Below, in pieces: positions 42,775-55,597 of a DNA stretch of 64,000 nucleotides. Position 1 is the first letter of the stretch; each line of letters begins with the position of its first letter. The DNA lies in NCBI RefSeq assembly GCF_033115175.1, contig NC_084831.1:15725138-15789137 (forward strand), in the 5' to 3' direction. A program made the position numbers and the translations under genes. The DNA is from Lepus europaeus. Its lineage: Eukaryota; Chordata; Mammalia; Lagomorpha; Leporidae. The notes below the pieces were generated by a model. The model did not search any database. It was not told the origin of the DNA and saw only the letters and a list, made by a program, of their open reading frames with translations.

Positions 42775-43032
42775 CTTCCTCTGTTATTTCTAAGCCCTGA
42801 GGACTGCTGTGTCCTCTGTCCACTCCTCACTCTGAATCCCTGCTTCTGGATCAGTTCTTGACCCATCTTGTTCCTCCTCCAGTGATTTCCCTTTCTCTCA
42901 GCATAGTTGCGTCGCTATCGTGGCCACTTGTTGCTCGTCCATGCACCAAAACATCCCAGAAATGCAGATATTCTGACAGTTTGTGGGTTTCTCTTTTTTT
43001 GCTGTTAGACGCAGTCATTGTGTATACAATGA

Positions 43033-43425
<393 letters not shown>

Positions 43426-43586
43426 CCACAGCATTATGTCTTTGGAAGAGGAAGGTATTGAGGACATGGAGAGTGATTGGTGGGATGGTGGACGAAATAC
43501 CCAGGGGGGATTGTTTTCCCTGTTTTGTCACACTTGCAACAAAATCCTGTGAGCGAAAATGAACAGTCATTTTGTGTGCGGGGTTT

Positions 43587-43745
43587 GTAGGTCATGTGGA
43601 TCTGGTTGCTGGGTATTTGTGTGCCAGGTCTGTAGGTTGTGTGTGGATTTGGTTGCTGGGTATTTGTATGCTGGGTCTGTAGGTCGTGTGGATTTGGTTG
43701 CTGGGTATTTGTTTGCCAGGTCTGTAGGTCGTGTGGATCTGGTTG
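43587..43745 (+). repeat. Minisatellite, about 3.5 units of 45-47 bases
   Basis: Units start at 43587, 43632 and 43679, with a partial one at 43724. Each runs GTAGGTCGTGTGGAT to GCCAGGTCT. They lie in the 3' UTR-like part of the TIMM8A retrocopy. Frames across it are repeat artefacts. Confidence 0.93.
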
Positions 43746-44204
43746 TGTTTTACTCTAGTTGTGTGAACATAATGCACGGGTGTGGGGGAGGCTCAGTTAG
43801 ATGTGTGTCTGTATTGGGACTATGCTTTTCTCAGTGTCCCCTTTAAGTACTCGTTATAATTTGACAATGGAACTGCTTTCTATAATTTGATAGTAAAGTG
43901 AAATTTCGTTTGTGTGGATTCATTTCATATTTCTGGGGAGATATTTGTGTCCAAAAGGGCAGCAGTGAGGGGGAGAGTAACCTGGCACTGAGCAGCGGGC
44001 CTCCTTACGGAGCATCTGACTGCTAGTGCTGGGAAAACATGAGTGCAGTGTGCAGGACACTTGGCATTTCTAGATTACCTCCCTGTCCTGCACTGTGATT
44101 TGCCCAAATATCTGTATTAAAATATGGTCTCAGGACAGTACAGGCAACCTGAGAGTCTGGAGGCCTCTAAGTCAGTCAGGACTCAAGCCAAGAACAGAAT
44201 TCAT

Positions 44205-44446
44205 CGGCTGCTTCACTCCCCAATTGGTTGCAACGGCTGGAGCTGGGCCCATCAGGAGCCAGGAGCTTCTTCCAGGTCTCCCACATGGGTGCAGGGACCC
44301 AGGACTTGGGCCATCTTCTGCTGCTTTCTCAGGCCGCAGCAGGGAGCTGAATCAGAAGTGGAGCAGCCGGGACTCAAACCAGCACCCATGTGGGATGCTG
44401 GTGCTGCAGGCAGCGGCTTTACCCGCTACACCACAGCACCGGCCCC
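44205..44446 (-). repeat. C-SINE lacking its tail
   Basis: 'CTTCACTCCCCAATTGGTTGC' to 'CACCACAGCACCGGCCCC'. The A-rich tail side is missing, although ATTCATCGG precedes it. Confidence 0.88.
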
Positions 44447-44569
44447 ATACTTCGTTCTTTTGATCATTTAAATAAAAGCTCCTACAAGATTGAAAAATGT
44501 TCATGAGAAAAGTCTATTAACTTTAAATTCTATTTTTTCCATGAGTTTTTTTGAAGCCACCTCATATTT

Positions 44570-44850
44570 ATAAGGGATTAAATGGCATTGCAATACATGT
44601 ATACTATGCATAGTGATAAGATCATAATGACAATCGTATCTCACCTCAGACATTTACAGTATCTGTGTTGGGAACAAAGTCCTGTCTTAATTGAGTAATT
44701 GTTAAGCATGGTTCCCCTACAGCGCTGTAGAAAGTTAGTAGTTACAAAAAAAAAAAAGAAAGAAAGAAAGTTAGTAGTTACGCCTCCTACCCATCTGCAC
44801 CCCTGCGCTCACCTGTTAACCATCCGCTCTCGCAAACCTTCCCAGCCTCT
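44570..44850 (-). repeat. Old L1 3'-end fragment, partner of the one at 12020
   Basis: 'ATACATGTATACTATGCATAG', 'CTGTGTTGGGAACAAAGTCC' and 'ACGCCTCCTACCCATCTGC' retain the order seen in arm A. A short (AAAG)n lies at about 44755-44770. Confidence 0.65.
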
Positions 44851-45184
44851 TGAGGCCAATCGTCTACTCTGCTCCTACATTCAACTCGTTTAACTCCCAC
44901 ATGTAAGGGAGGACGTGCGTCTGTGTGTCTGACTCCACTGAGCAGTGCCCTCCAGGCTCTGCTGTGTCGCTGCAAGTGACAGGCTTTCCTGAAGCCTGGC
45001 GTGACGAGAGTTGAGGACACCACAGCACAGGAGAGAGCGCGGAAGTGCTGACTCAGTTCTTCCTGTCTCTGGGCCTCTCCTCAGACCAAGGCCACCCCCC
45101 ATCCAGGCTGTGGGAGACACTGCTCCGTGGTACCTGCCTCCCCGTTCTGGGGCTTCCACACCCACAGCCAATAGGTTGCTGAGC

Positions 45185-45350
45185 CTGGAAAGTTGAACAG
45201 CTTCAGGCTGGTGACCAGAAAGGCCAGCATTTCTGGTTCTTTCTTGGGCTCAGCCAAGTAGCTCCTCACTCTTGATTATCCCCTGGGGTGGGATAATCTT
45301 TCTCTCCCTCTCTGTCATTCTTCTTTCAAATAAATAAATAAATAAATAAT
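45185..45350 (+). repeat. Old SINE-like 3' end, partner of the one at 12595
   Basis: 'TTGAACAGCTTCAGGCTGGTG' to 'TTCTTTCAAATAAATAAATA'. The tail is better preserved than in arm A. Confidence 0.6.
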
Positions 45351-46095
45351 AAACAGAAAAGGTAGGAGTGGGATGCAGTAGAAAGGGTCCTGCGTTGACT
45401 CAAGTTCCAGGTTCTACTTTCAGTTGTGCCCTTGAACTACTCAGTGCCCTGGAGCAAGCCACAGCCTTCTCGAGACTGTGGGTTAGATGGCCGCATTCCG
45501 GTGCTACAGTTTTGTTGAGTAATTTTAATCTACTTCAACCTATGCATGTACTGAACATGGGTTAGGCCCCTGTTTATTTTTGTGACCAATTTCCCCACCA
45601 GAAGTTTTGGAGGGGAGGCACTGGCTCCATCCCTGTCTCCCAGGACCCAGCACAGCCCTGGCACATCATGGACCCAGTGAATGAAGCCTGAAGGGCTGGG
45701 GGTCCACACTTGAGGGTCCTGCTCGGGAGTCTGGCATCTCCCAGGGCTGGAGTCTCAGTGGCTCAGAGGCCTCCACTTTGTGCCCCAGAGACCCCGTCCA
45801 AGCCTGGCCACAGCCTTGACCACTGACCACCAGGAGGACACCTGGGAGCAAACCAGAAGGCAGGAGGCTTCGCTGGGCCTGGGCCCTGGCTTCTCGCAGT
45901 CCTGGCTGAGTGTTGGACCAGGGCGCTGGTGCTGAAGTCCACCCCTCTTGCCCCCAGAAAGCACCAGCAACAGCAGCCTGCTTGGCCTGGGAGGGCAGCT
46001 GGGGTCAAGAGACCTGGGCACTCCCATCTCTGCTTCCCAAAGGCTGGATGATGGGGGACTCTTTCTGCCCCTGTGCTGCTTCCTCCTAATTCTTT
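45351..46095. other. Arm B intergenic DNA, no gene seen
   Basis: Aligns with 12780-13530. The L2-like 'CAGCACAGCCCTGGCACATCATGG' near 45650 is the only named feature. Confidence 0.5.
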
Positions 46096-46097
<2 letters not shown>

Positions 46098-46129
<32 letters not shown>

Positions 46130-46440
46130 ACAGGCAGAGTGGATAGTGAGAGAGAGACAGAGAGAAAGGTCTTCCTTTGCCGTTGGTTCACCCTCCAATG
46201 GCTGCTGCGGCCGGCACATCTCGCTGATCCAAAGCCAGGAGCCAGGTGCTTCTCCTGGTCTCCCATGGGGTGTAGGGCCCAAGGACTTGGGCCATCCTCC
46301 ACTGCCTTCCCGGGCCACAGCAGAGAGCTGGCCTGGAAGAGGGGTAACCGGGATAGAATCTGGCACCCCAACCGGGACTAGAACCCAGTGTGCCAGCGCC
46401 GCAAGGCAGAGGATTAGCCTGTTAAGCCACGGCGCCGGCC
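46098..46440 (-). repeat. Young C-SINE, present only in arm B
   Basis: A long pure T-run, then a nearly intact body ending 'AAGCCACGGCGCCGGCC'. There is no copy at the arm A equivalent (about 13535), so it is younger than the duplication. Confidence 0.94.
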
Positions 46441-46842
46441 ACAACTCCATGCATTTAATATACTCAGGGATATGCTTTCAAGATCTCTTTATGGATACAT
46501 GTAGCCCTAGTTGTACTATTATCACTATTTAGTGTTTTATTCTACAAGTACACCTTGATTGATATGTTCTGTCAATATCCTTTTAAGTTTCTGACTATGT
46601 TTCATATTTCAGGCAGCACTGAGATACTCCTGTACATGTCAGTGTATGCATTAATGGAAGATGAGTGTTGGAGAGTACTCCACTGCCCAGTGGTGGTTGC
46701 CATTGCCTGTGATGCCACATGTTCTGATCCCAAACTGGGGCCAACAGCTAGACAGTGGGCTGGACTGTATGAGATTGGGATTTTCTGAAACATAAGAGCA
46801 GTCATTCTCCCCCTCTGCTCAGTGCCTCCTATGGCACGTCCT
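46441..46842. other. Arm B intergenic DNA, no gene seen
   Basis: AT-rich. It matches 13850-13990 in arm A around 'TTTCATTCTACAGGTGCACC'. Confidence 0.45.
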
Positions 46843-46990
46843 GTGCTCAGTGCTCAACCTGCTTGAATTCTCACAGAAACCCTGCAGGGGAGGGGCTGCT
46901 GTTACCCCACTTGAGGAGCTGAGGCCCAGAGAGGTAAGGTAGGCTTTTAAGGCCACAACAGTTCTGCTGGAGCCCCGATTCAAGGCAAAT
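46843..46990 (-). repeat. MIR, partner of the one at 14170
   Basis: 'GCTTGAATTCTCACAGAAACC', 'CCCACTTGAGGAGCTGAGGC' and 'CAGAGAGGTAAGGTAGGC'. Confidence 0.78.
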
Positions 46991-47329
46991 CTGGGTCCCA
47001 TAGTTTACCCAGAGCAATGGGGTCCTGGTAGTATCTCCCAGAGATGTGGGAGCAAAATTGCAGCAAGAACTGATCCCACTGAGGCCTTCCTGAAGGAGGT
47101 GCCAGTCTCAGTAGCCTAGGAGTACTGGAGCTCACAGTGAGCAGTGGTGATGGGCTCGAGAGGAGGAGGCACCGGGGCTGGCGGGTGCAGCTCTCGCTGC
47201 CTCACCTGCTGGTCCCTGCACTCCTGCCACAGGCCTTCTGCCTTTTCTCTCTCCAACTTCTCCCCACCCCACATCTCTATTGGCCATGCTGCTTTTTAAT
47301 TCTTTTTACCTTCATGTTTCAAAAAATTT

Positions 47330-47637
47330 TAAGTGTATTTTCACTTTACTTGCAGAGAGGGACAGAGTGAAATCCTCTTGTCGATTAAACCTCAAATGTC
47401 CACAACAGCCAAGACTGGGCCAGGATTAATCAATAGCCCAGAACTCCATCCTGGTCTCCCATGTGACTGGCAGGGACCCAACAGTGAGGGTACTCGAGCC
47501 ATCCCCTGCTGCTTCCCAGGTGCACGTTAGCAGAAGGTAGATCTGGAGGTAGCGGAGCCAGGGAACAAACCAGGCGCTCTGATACGGCCACAGCATCCCA
47601 GGAAGTGTCTTAACTGCCATGCCAAACACCTGCCCTG
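47330..47637 (-). repeat. Old C-SINE, partner of the one at 15043
   Basis: 'GTGTATTTTCACTTTACTTGC' to 'GCCATGCCAAACACCTGCCC', in the same order and orientation as in arm A. Confidence 0.78.
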
Positions 47638-47932
47638 ACCTTTCCTTACGTTGCCTCTCCTCTTTATCCCCCCCGTCCTCCATCCATCCATTCATCTACC
47701 ATCCATTCATCTAAATGACTCACACTCCAACTCTGTGCCAGGGCACTGAAGTCAGAGTGACTCCTTCCCTGGAATTATCAGTGAGTGCATTGGACACACT
47801 CAGCTCCACTCCTGGGGGGAGCCTCTGACACTTGTCTTCCCACACACAGAAACCAATGAGGGAATACAAAGATGGCTGAATAGGGAAAACATGTGCTGAT
47901 ATAGACCAAAAGACAGCAGAAGAAAAGCAGAG

Positions 47933-48252
47933 GGGGACCGGTGCTGTGGCCTAGCAGATGAAGCCACCGCCTGCAGTGCCAACATCCCATGTGGGCGCCG
48001 ATTTGAGTCTGGCTGCTCCGCTTCTGATCCAGCTCTCTGCTGTGGCCTGGGAAAGCAGTGGAAGATGGCCCAAGTCCTTGGGTCCCTGCACCCACATGTC
48101 AGACCCAGAAGAAGCTCCTGGCTCCTGGCTTCAGATCAGCCCAGTTCCAGCTATTGTGGCCATTTGGGGAGTGAACCAATGGAGGAAAGACCTCTCTCTC
48201 TCTCTCTCTTTGCCTCTTTCTAACTCTGCCTTTCAAATAAATAAATCTTAGA
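47933..48252 (+). repeat. C-SINE in the L1 5' end
   Basis: 'GGGGACCGGTGCTGTGGCC' to 'TGCCTTTCAAATAAATAAATC'. The L1 5' sequence continues on both sides. Confidence 0.94.
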
Positions 48253-49370
48253 AACAAACAAACAAATAGGGAGAGTAGGAGAGAAGTTTGCAGTGGACAT
48301 TCTGAAAGAAGAGGGATGCCATGGAGCAGCATGGTAAGTGCGATGCGTGGCAACAAGCGGCGACAACACCCATGACATCGGCAGCCGGGGGCTGGCGGAC
48401 ACCAGCTTCTGAGAGCGTGGTGAGAGCCGGCGGTGGCAGCCCCTGCCACTGATGATGTTGCCTGGGGGAGAACCTTGCGGGATGCACATCCATACAGGAT
48501 AGGAAAGTTTGTCTCTGGCCTGGAGCCCTGGCAAGGGGCAGGATACCCACCTGCTCCAGGGAGGGGAGAGCACAGTTCCTTCTCCCCAGTCCCCACAAGG
48601 GCACCCAGTGACTGGCGGGGAGAAGGGTGTAGAGGCTGGCAGCAAGAGCACGTGTGATAGGGGATTTGCCCGAGGGAGACATCCGTGTTCCCTACTGACT
48701 GAGTTTGCTGGGAGGGTTGGCAGGGAGCTGTGCACCACCTTAGGACTGTGAGGTGCTACCATCCCCTCAGTCTATCACAAGCTTGAGCACTCAGACTGCG
48801 AAGGCAACACACACAGGCAGCTGGTTCTGGGTGCATCTCTGTTCTCTCCGTGGATGGGGCAGGCTCATGGAACTGGGAGTGGACCTTCTGCACCCTATGA
48901 CTGTGGGGGCCTTGCATGCTGTGACTGAGAATTCTGTGACTGCATGATAGGGTGTTGGGTGGGTCATTGCAGACATGCTGAGGACCACAAGATCCTTTGT
49001 TTCATGCACTTACATGGGTGGGGTTGTACGCACAGTGGACTAACCCCGGGCATTGATGACCTTGGGAGAGAAGAGGTGAGGTTGTGATTATGCCAGCAGG
49101 CATGATCATACCCTCTCGCCTGCTGTTAGTAGAGATCTGCTAAGCCAAACGGTGTCAGCCTGAATTCGTGCCCCACCCTGAGCACTGACCAGAGCTCCCT
49201 GGCCCCACCAAGCACACGCTCTGGATATCCACTGAAGGGGCAGACACTTGGCTGAGCCACAGAGACGTGGTTACAAAGGTAAAGCCCACAGAGGAGAAAG
49301 CCAACAAGTGTTGCCACAAATGCCTGAAGATAGACACAGAAATACAAGAAAAAGGAACAGGCAGACAGCA
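48253..49370 (+). mobile_element. L1 5' UTR part
   Basis: GC-richer noncoding DNA leading to the ORF1 start. Frames on both strands of up to 180 codons have no domain. Confidence 0.6.
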
Positions 49371-49700
49371 TGACTTCCCAAAAGGAACACAACACTTCAA
49401 TATTAGAATATGAACACAAAGAATTTGATAAAATGCCCGAAAATGAATTCAAAGGAATGATCATAAAATTGCTCAGAAACACAGAGAAACAAATTCATAA
49501 CATAAAGAAATCCATACACAAAGGAAGGAAATGTTTTGCCAGAGATTTGAGCTATTGGAGAGATACCGAGCTGAAATATTAGAAATGAAGAATTCAATAT
49601 GTCAAGTAGAAAATGCAGCGGAAAACCTCAACAACAGACCTGGTGAGGCAGAAGAAGGAATATGCGAACTAGAAGACAAATCCTTGGAAACTGCCAGATA
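49371..49700 (+). pseudogene. L1 ORF1 N-terminal remnant
   Basis: MTSQKEHNTSILEYEHKEFD is followed by 'GMIIKLLRNTEKQIHNIKKS', typical of the Lys/Glu-rich coiled-coil start of L1 ORF1. The frame stops after about 70 codons and continues only in other frames. Confidence 0.8.
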
Positions 49701-50559
49701 AAAAAAGAAAATCTCTAGAAAATATGCAAACACACGGAGACTGAACAGCATGCTCCTGAATGAGCATGGGCCATAGAAGAAATCAAAGGGGAAATCGAAA
49801 CATTCCAGGAGACAAATGAAGATGGCAACACAACATGTAAAAGCCTGTGGGAGGCAGCAAAAGCAGTGTTAAAGAGCAAAGTTTATAGCGATTGGTGCCT
49901 ACCTCTAGAAGCTGGAAAGGCATAAAATCATGATCTTCCAGTGCATCACAAGGATCTAGAAAAACACCAAACCAAACACAAAACTAGTAGGAGGAAAGAA
50001 ATAATTAAAACTGGAGAAGAAATAAACAGAATTGAAACAAAAAAGTGACTATTGGGACTCATAAAAGAGTTTAATAAAGTTGCAGGATATAAAAGTAACA
50101 CACAAAAATCAATAGCCTGTGTATACACAGACAACGCGATGGCTGAGAAAAAAACTTTTAAGTTCAGTCCCATTCACAGTAGCTACAAACTAAATGAAAT
50201 ACCTTAGAATAAATTTAACCAAGGAGGTGAAAGATCTCTACAATGAAAATTACAAAACATTAAAGAAAGATATAGAAAAAAACAGAAAAATCATCCAAGT
50301 TTGTGGATTGGAAAAATTAATATCATCAAAATGTCTATACTTGTGAAGCAATCTTATACAATAGAAACAAAGGTGGAGGCATCACAATATCAGATTTTAA
50401 ATCATACTACAAGACAGTTATAATCAAAACAGCCTCGTACTGGCACAAAAATAGATGTTGAAGTACATAAGTCACATGGAAATCCTTATAGATACGATCA
50501 GGAAAGATCATAACCATGACACATTGTAGTCAAATTTTCAAAAATAAAACATAAAGAAT

Positions 50560-50885
50560 GGGCTGCCCCTGTGGCATAGTGAATTAAGCCTCTGCCTGCA
50601 GTGCCAGCATCCCAAATAAGCGCTGGTTTGAATCCCAGCTGCTCCACTTCTTATCCAGCTCTCTTCTAATATGCCTGGGAAAGCAGTGGAAGGTGGCCAA
50701 TTGCTTAGGCCCCTGCACTTATGTGGGAGACCCGGAACAAGTTCCTGTTTCTTGGCTTTGGGTCAGATCAACTCCTGCCATGCAGCCATTTGGGGAATGA
50801 ACCAGTGGATGAAAGACCTCTCTGTGTTCTCTCCCTTGCTCTATTACTCTGCCTCTCAAATCAATCAATAATAATTAAAAAATAA
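50560..50885 (+). repeat. C-SINE within the L1 mosaic
   Basis: 'GGGCTGCCCCTGTGGCATAGTG' to 'CTGCCTCTCAAATCAATCAAT'. It lies exactly where the L1 order jumps from ORF2 back to ORF1. Confidence 0.92.
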
Positions 50886-51353
50886 AATAAAATAAAAGAC
50901 TCTAAAAAGAGAATGAGAGAAACACCCGATTATTCTCAAAGGATCTCCAACTAGATGCAGCCGATTTCTCATCAGAAACCATGCAGGATAGGAGAGAACA
51001 GAGAGCAAGTCCAAGTCTTAAGAGAAAAAAACCTGTCAACCCAGAATACTGTATCCTGAAAAGCTGTCATTTGTGAATGAAGATGAAATAAAAGCCTTCC
51101 ACAACAAACAAATTGAAAGACTTTTTTAGCACTCGTCTAGCCTTGTGAAAGATGCTTACGGATGTGTTACTCAGAAACACAGAAAGATAGGCTCCATCAC
51201 TGAAAGAATGTGAAGACAGTAAATCTGCCAGTAAAGTACAAAGGAAATCAAAGCAGGAATATTTATGGGAAAACAGGAGGGCCATATCATTACTTATCAA
51301 CAGTAATCTTGAATATAAATGGCCTACATTCTCCAATTAAAAGATACTGGTGG

Positions 51354-51610
51354 GGCCGGTGCTGTGGTGTAGCAGGTCAAGCTGCCACCTGCAGTGCTGG
51401 TATCCCATATGGGTGCCGGTTCAAGTCCTGACTGCTCCACTTCCCATCCAGCTCTCTGCTATGGCTTGGGAAAGCGGTAGAATGTGGCCCAAGTCTTTGG
51501 GCCCCTGTACCAGTGTGGGAAGACCCAGAGGAAGCTCCTGGTTCCTGACTTCGGATTGGCACAACTCTGGTCATTGCGGCCATCTGGGGAGTGAACCAGT
51601 GGGTGGAAGA

Positions 51611-51648
<38 letters not shown>

Positions 51649-51710
51649 CCTTCTCTCTCTGTGTAACTGACTTTCAAATAAATAAATAAATCATATATAT
51701 ATATATATAT
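51354..51710 (+). repeat. C-SINE with (CT)n and (AT)n tail
   Basis: 'GGGGCCGGTGCTGTGGTGTAG' to 'AATAAATAAATCATATATAT'. The tail has mutated into a short (AT)n microsatellite. Confidence 0.93.
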
Positions 51711-52514
51711 ACATACTAGCTGGCTGCATGGGTTAAAAGACAAGACCCATCTCTTTACTCCCTACAAGAAACACACCTCATCAATAAAATTACATGCAGA
51801 GTGAAAGTGAAAGAACGGGAAAAGATACTCCATGTTAACAGAAAGCAAAAACAAGTAGGTATGGCTATCCTAATATCAGATAAAATATACTTTAACGCAA
51901 AAATTGTTAAAAGAAACAAAGAAGGGCACGATGTAAGGATTAAGGGGTCAATTAACAGGAAGATTTGCCTATAATAAATGTGTATGTGCCCAATGCCAGG
52001 GTGCCTAGTTATTTAAAGCAAATGTTAATGGTCCTAAAGGAAGGCATAGACCCCAATACAATAGTAATGGGGGATTTCAACAACCCCACTTTCATCAATG
52101 GACAGATGAACTAGACAGAAAACAAAGAACGAACAGAGCTCATCGACACTAGGACCAAAGGGACCTAACCAATATCTGCAGACCCTTTCATCCCACAGTG
52201 GCAGAATACACAATCTTTCCATCAGTGCATGCAACTTGCTCTAGGACAGACCATATGCTAAGCCAAAAAAAAAAGTCTCATCAATTAAAAAAAATCTAAA
52301 TCATACCATGCATCTTTTCTGACCACAATGGAGTGAATGAAGCTGGAAATTAACAACTCAAGGATCTCTAGAATATCTGCAAACACATGGAGACTGAACT
52401 ACATGCTCCTGAATCAACAGTGGGTCATAAAATAAATCAAAAATTTCTGGAAATGAATGAAGAGGACAATAAAACATTTCAAAACTTATGGGATACAGCA
52501 AAAGCAGTGTTAAG

Positions 52515-52865
52515 GGGCCGGCACTGTGGCATAGCGGGTTAAGCCACCACCTGCAGTGCTGGCATCCCATATGGGCACTTGTTTGAATCCCAGAGGCTCC
52601 ACTTCTGATCCAGCTCTCTGTTATGGCCTGGGAAAGAAGTAGAAGATGGCCCAGGTCCTTGGACCCCTGCACCCACGTGGGAGAACTAGAAGAAGTTCCT
52701 GGCTCCTGGCTTCGGATCAGCACAAATCTGTCCGTTGCAGCCAACTGGGGAGTGAACCAGCAGGTGGAAGTCTCTCTCTCTCTTTCTCTCACTCTCTCTC
52801 TCTGCTTCTCCTTCTCTCTCTGTGTAACTCTGACTTTCCAGTAAATAAATAAATCTTTAAAAAAA
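52515..52865 (+). repeat. C-SINE with target-site duplication in L1 ORF2
   Basis: Flanked by AAAGCAGTGTTAAG at 52501-52514 and 52866-52879. The L1 sequence reads through the empty site cleanly. Confidence 0.96.
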
Positions 52866-54260
52866 AAAGCAGTGTTAAGAGGGAAGTTTGAAGCAAGAAA
52901 TTGGAAAGGTACCAAATGAATGATCTATCAGTGCATCTCAAAGACCTAGAAAGACAATAAGTCAAACACAAAATTAGTAGGAGAAAAGAAATAATTAAAA
53001 TTAGAGAAGACATAAAATTGAAACAAAAAAATATGAAAGATCAATGAAATGAAGAGCTGGTTTTTTGAAAAAATAAAATTGATACACCATTGACCCAACC
53101 AACCAGAAAGGAGGGGGAAGAGCCACATCAACAGAATCAGAGATGTAAAAGGCAATGTAACAAAAGATGCCACAGAAATAAAAAGAATCATCAGGAATTG
53201 CTACAAAGAGCTACATGCCAACAAATTGGCAAATCTAGAAGGAATAAATTCCTGGACACATAAAATTGAGTCATGAAGGCATAGAAAACCTAGACAGACC
53301 AATAAACAAGACAGAGATTGAATCAATAATAAAGACCCTCCCAACGAAGAAAAGCCCAGGACTGGATTACTTCACTGCTGAATTCTATCAGACATTTAAA
53401 GAAGAATTAACTCCACTTCTCAAATTATTCAAAACAATTTAAAGGAGGGAATCCCTCCAAACTCCATCTGTGAATCCTTAGTTCCTAAGCCAGAAAAAGA
53501 AACAACAGAGAAAGAGAATTATAGACCAATATCCCTGATGAACATAGATGCAAAAATCTTCAATAAGATACTAGCTAATCAAATCCAACAAAACCTCAGA
53601 AAGATCATTCACCTGGACCAAGTGGGATTTATCCCTGATATGCAGGTATGGTTAAATATTAGCAAATCAATAAATGTGACACATCACATTAACAAGCCAT
53701 ATGATTATCTCAATAGATGCAGAGAAAGCATTTGATAAAACATCCTTTCATGATAAAAAACCTTAAACAAATTGGGCATGGGAGGAACATTCCTCAACAC
53801 AATCAAAGTCAGTTTATGGGCCGGCGCCGTGGCTCAATAGGCTAATCCTCCGCTATGCGGCGCTGGCACACCGGGTTCTAGTCCCGGTTGGGGCGCCGGA
53901 TCCTGTCCCAGTTGCCCCTCTTCCAGGCCAGCTCTCTGCTGTGGCCTGGGAGGGCAGTGGAGGATGGCCCAAGTCCTTGGGCCCTGCACCCCATGGGAGA
54001 CCAGGATAAGCACCTGGCTCCTGCCTTTGGATCAGTGCGGTGCACCGGCCGCAGCACACTGGCCGCAGCAGCCATTGGAGGGTGAACCAACGGCAAAGGA
54101 AGACCTTTCTCTCTGTCTCTCTTTCTCACTGTCCACTCTGCCTGTCAAAAAAAAAAAAATCAGTTAATGACAAATCCATGGCCAGCATCTTACTGAATGG
54201 GGAAAAATTGGAAGCTTTTCCACTACAATCAAACAATATTTGATAAATGAGCTAAAATCA
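52866..54260 (+). pseudogene. L1 ORF2 remnant (reverse transcriptase region)
   Basis: One clear frame gives [20 protein letters not shown], then '[20 protein letters not shown]', the standard L1 reverse transcriptase entry region. A young SINE interrupts it at 53818. It then jumps to '[19 protein letters not shown]' and from there into ORF2 C-terminal sequence, so the FADD catalytic box region has been deleted. Confidence 0.85.
53819..54158 (+). repeat. Young C-SINE in L1 ORF2
   Basis: A CpG-rich, near-consensus copy. The flanks GTCAGTTTATG and ATCAGTTAATG look like a slightly diverged target-site duplication. Confidence 0.94.
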
Positions 54261-55080
54261 ATCCCTGGAACAAGGACAGTCTCTTCAACAAATGGTGCTG
54301 GGAAAATTGGATTTCTGAATGCAGAAATATGAAACAAGACCTTTGCCTTACACCTTACACAACAAGCAACTCAAAATGGATCAAAGATCTAAATCTGTGA
54401 CCTGATACCATCAAATTTCTAGAGGAGAACATTGAGGAAACTGCAAGACCTTGGCATAGGAAAAACTTCTTGAAAAAGAAGCCAGAAGCACAGGCGGTCA
54501 AAGCCAAAATAGACAGATGGGATTGCATCAAGCTGAGAAGCTTCTACACTTCACAGGAAACACTTAGCACAGTGAAAAGGCAACTGACAAAATTGCAGAG
54601 ACTATTCAAAAACGATGAAACTGATTAAGGATTAATATCCAGAATCTATAAAGAACTCAAGAAACTCAACAGCAACCAAACAAACACTCCAGTTGAGAAA
54701 TGGGTTAAGGACTGTGGAAGACACCATGGAGATACCTGAGAACTCTGAATACAGACCTACCATATGACCCAGCCATCCCACTCCTGGGAATTTACCCAAA
54801 GGAAATGAAATCAGCATATGAAAGAGTTACCTGTACCCCGATGTTTATCACAGCTCAATTCACAATAGCTAAGAAATGGAATCAACCCCGATGTAGAGTT
54901 ATGGTATTTGCACACCATGGACTACTACACAGTGGAAAAAAAGAAATCCTGCCATTTGCAACAAAATGGTTGCAACTGGAAAACTTTATGCATAGTGAAA
55001 TAAGCCAGTCCCAAAAAGACAAATACTATGTGTTCTCCCTGATCTGTGTTAACTAATAGAGTACCAAAGGGTAATCTATA
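54240..55080 (+). pseudogene. L1 ORF2 C-terminal region, first copy
   Basis: Includes 'SAYERVTCTPMFITAQFTIA' and the 'ACCCAGCCATCCCACTCCTGG' block. A second copy of the same region follows at once. Confidence 0.85.
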
Positions 55081-55089
55081 GAAAAGGTA

Positions 55090-55549
55090 ATTCATAATAC
55101 CTAAAAAGTAAATATATATTTTCAAAAGAAGAAATGTAATGGCCAACAGATACATGAGAAAATGCATAGGATCATTAGCCATCAGAGAAATGCAAATCAA
55201 AACCACAATGATTTTTCTTCTCACCCTAGTTAGAATGGCTCTCTTACAGAAATCAACAAACAATAAATGCTGGTGAAGACATGAGGGGAAAGGTACCTGA
55301 ATCTACTGTTAATGAGAATGTAAACTAGCACAGCCATTGTGGAAGACAGTATGGAGATACCTTAGAAAGTTGAAAATAGATATACCATATGACCCAGCAA
55401 TCCCACTCCTGGGAATTTACCCAAGCAAGATGAAATCAGCATATGAAAGTGTTATCTGTACCTCATGTTTATTGTAGCTCAACTCACAATAGCTAAGATA
55501 TAAAATCAACCCAGATGTCCATTAACTGATGACCAGATAAAGAAATTGT

Positions 55550-55597
<48 letters not shown>

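Noticed and set aside
43559-43846. 95-codon frame with Cys/Gly/Val repeats
   Set aside because: It is a translation of the 45-base minisatellite in the TIMM8A retrocopy.
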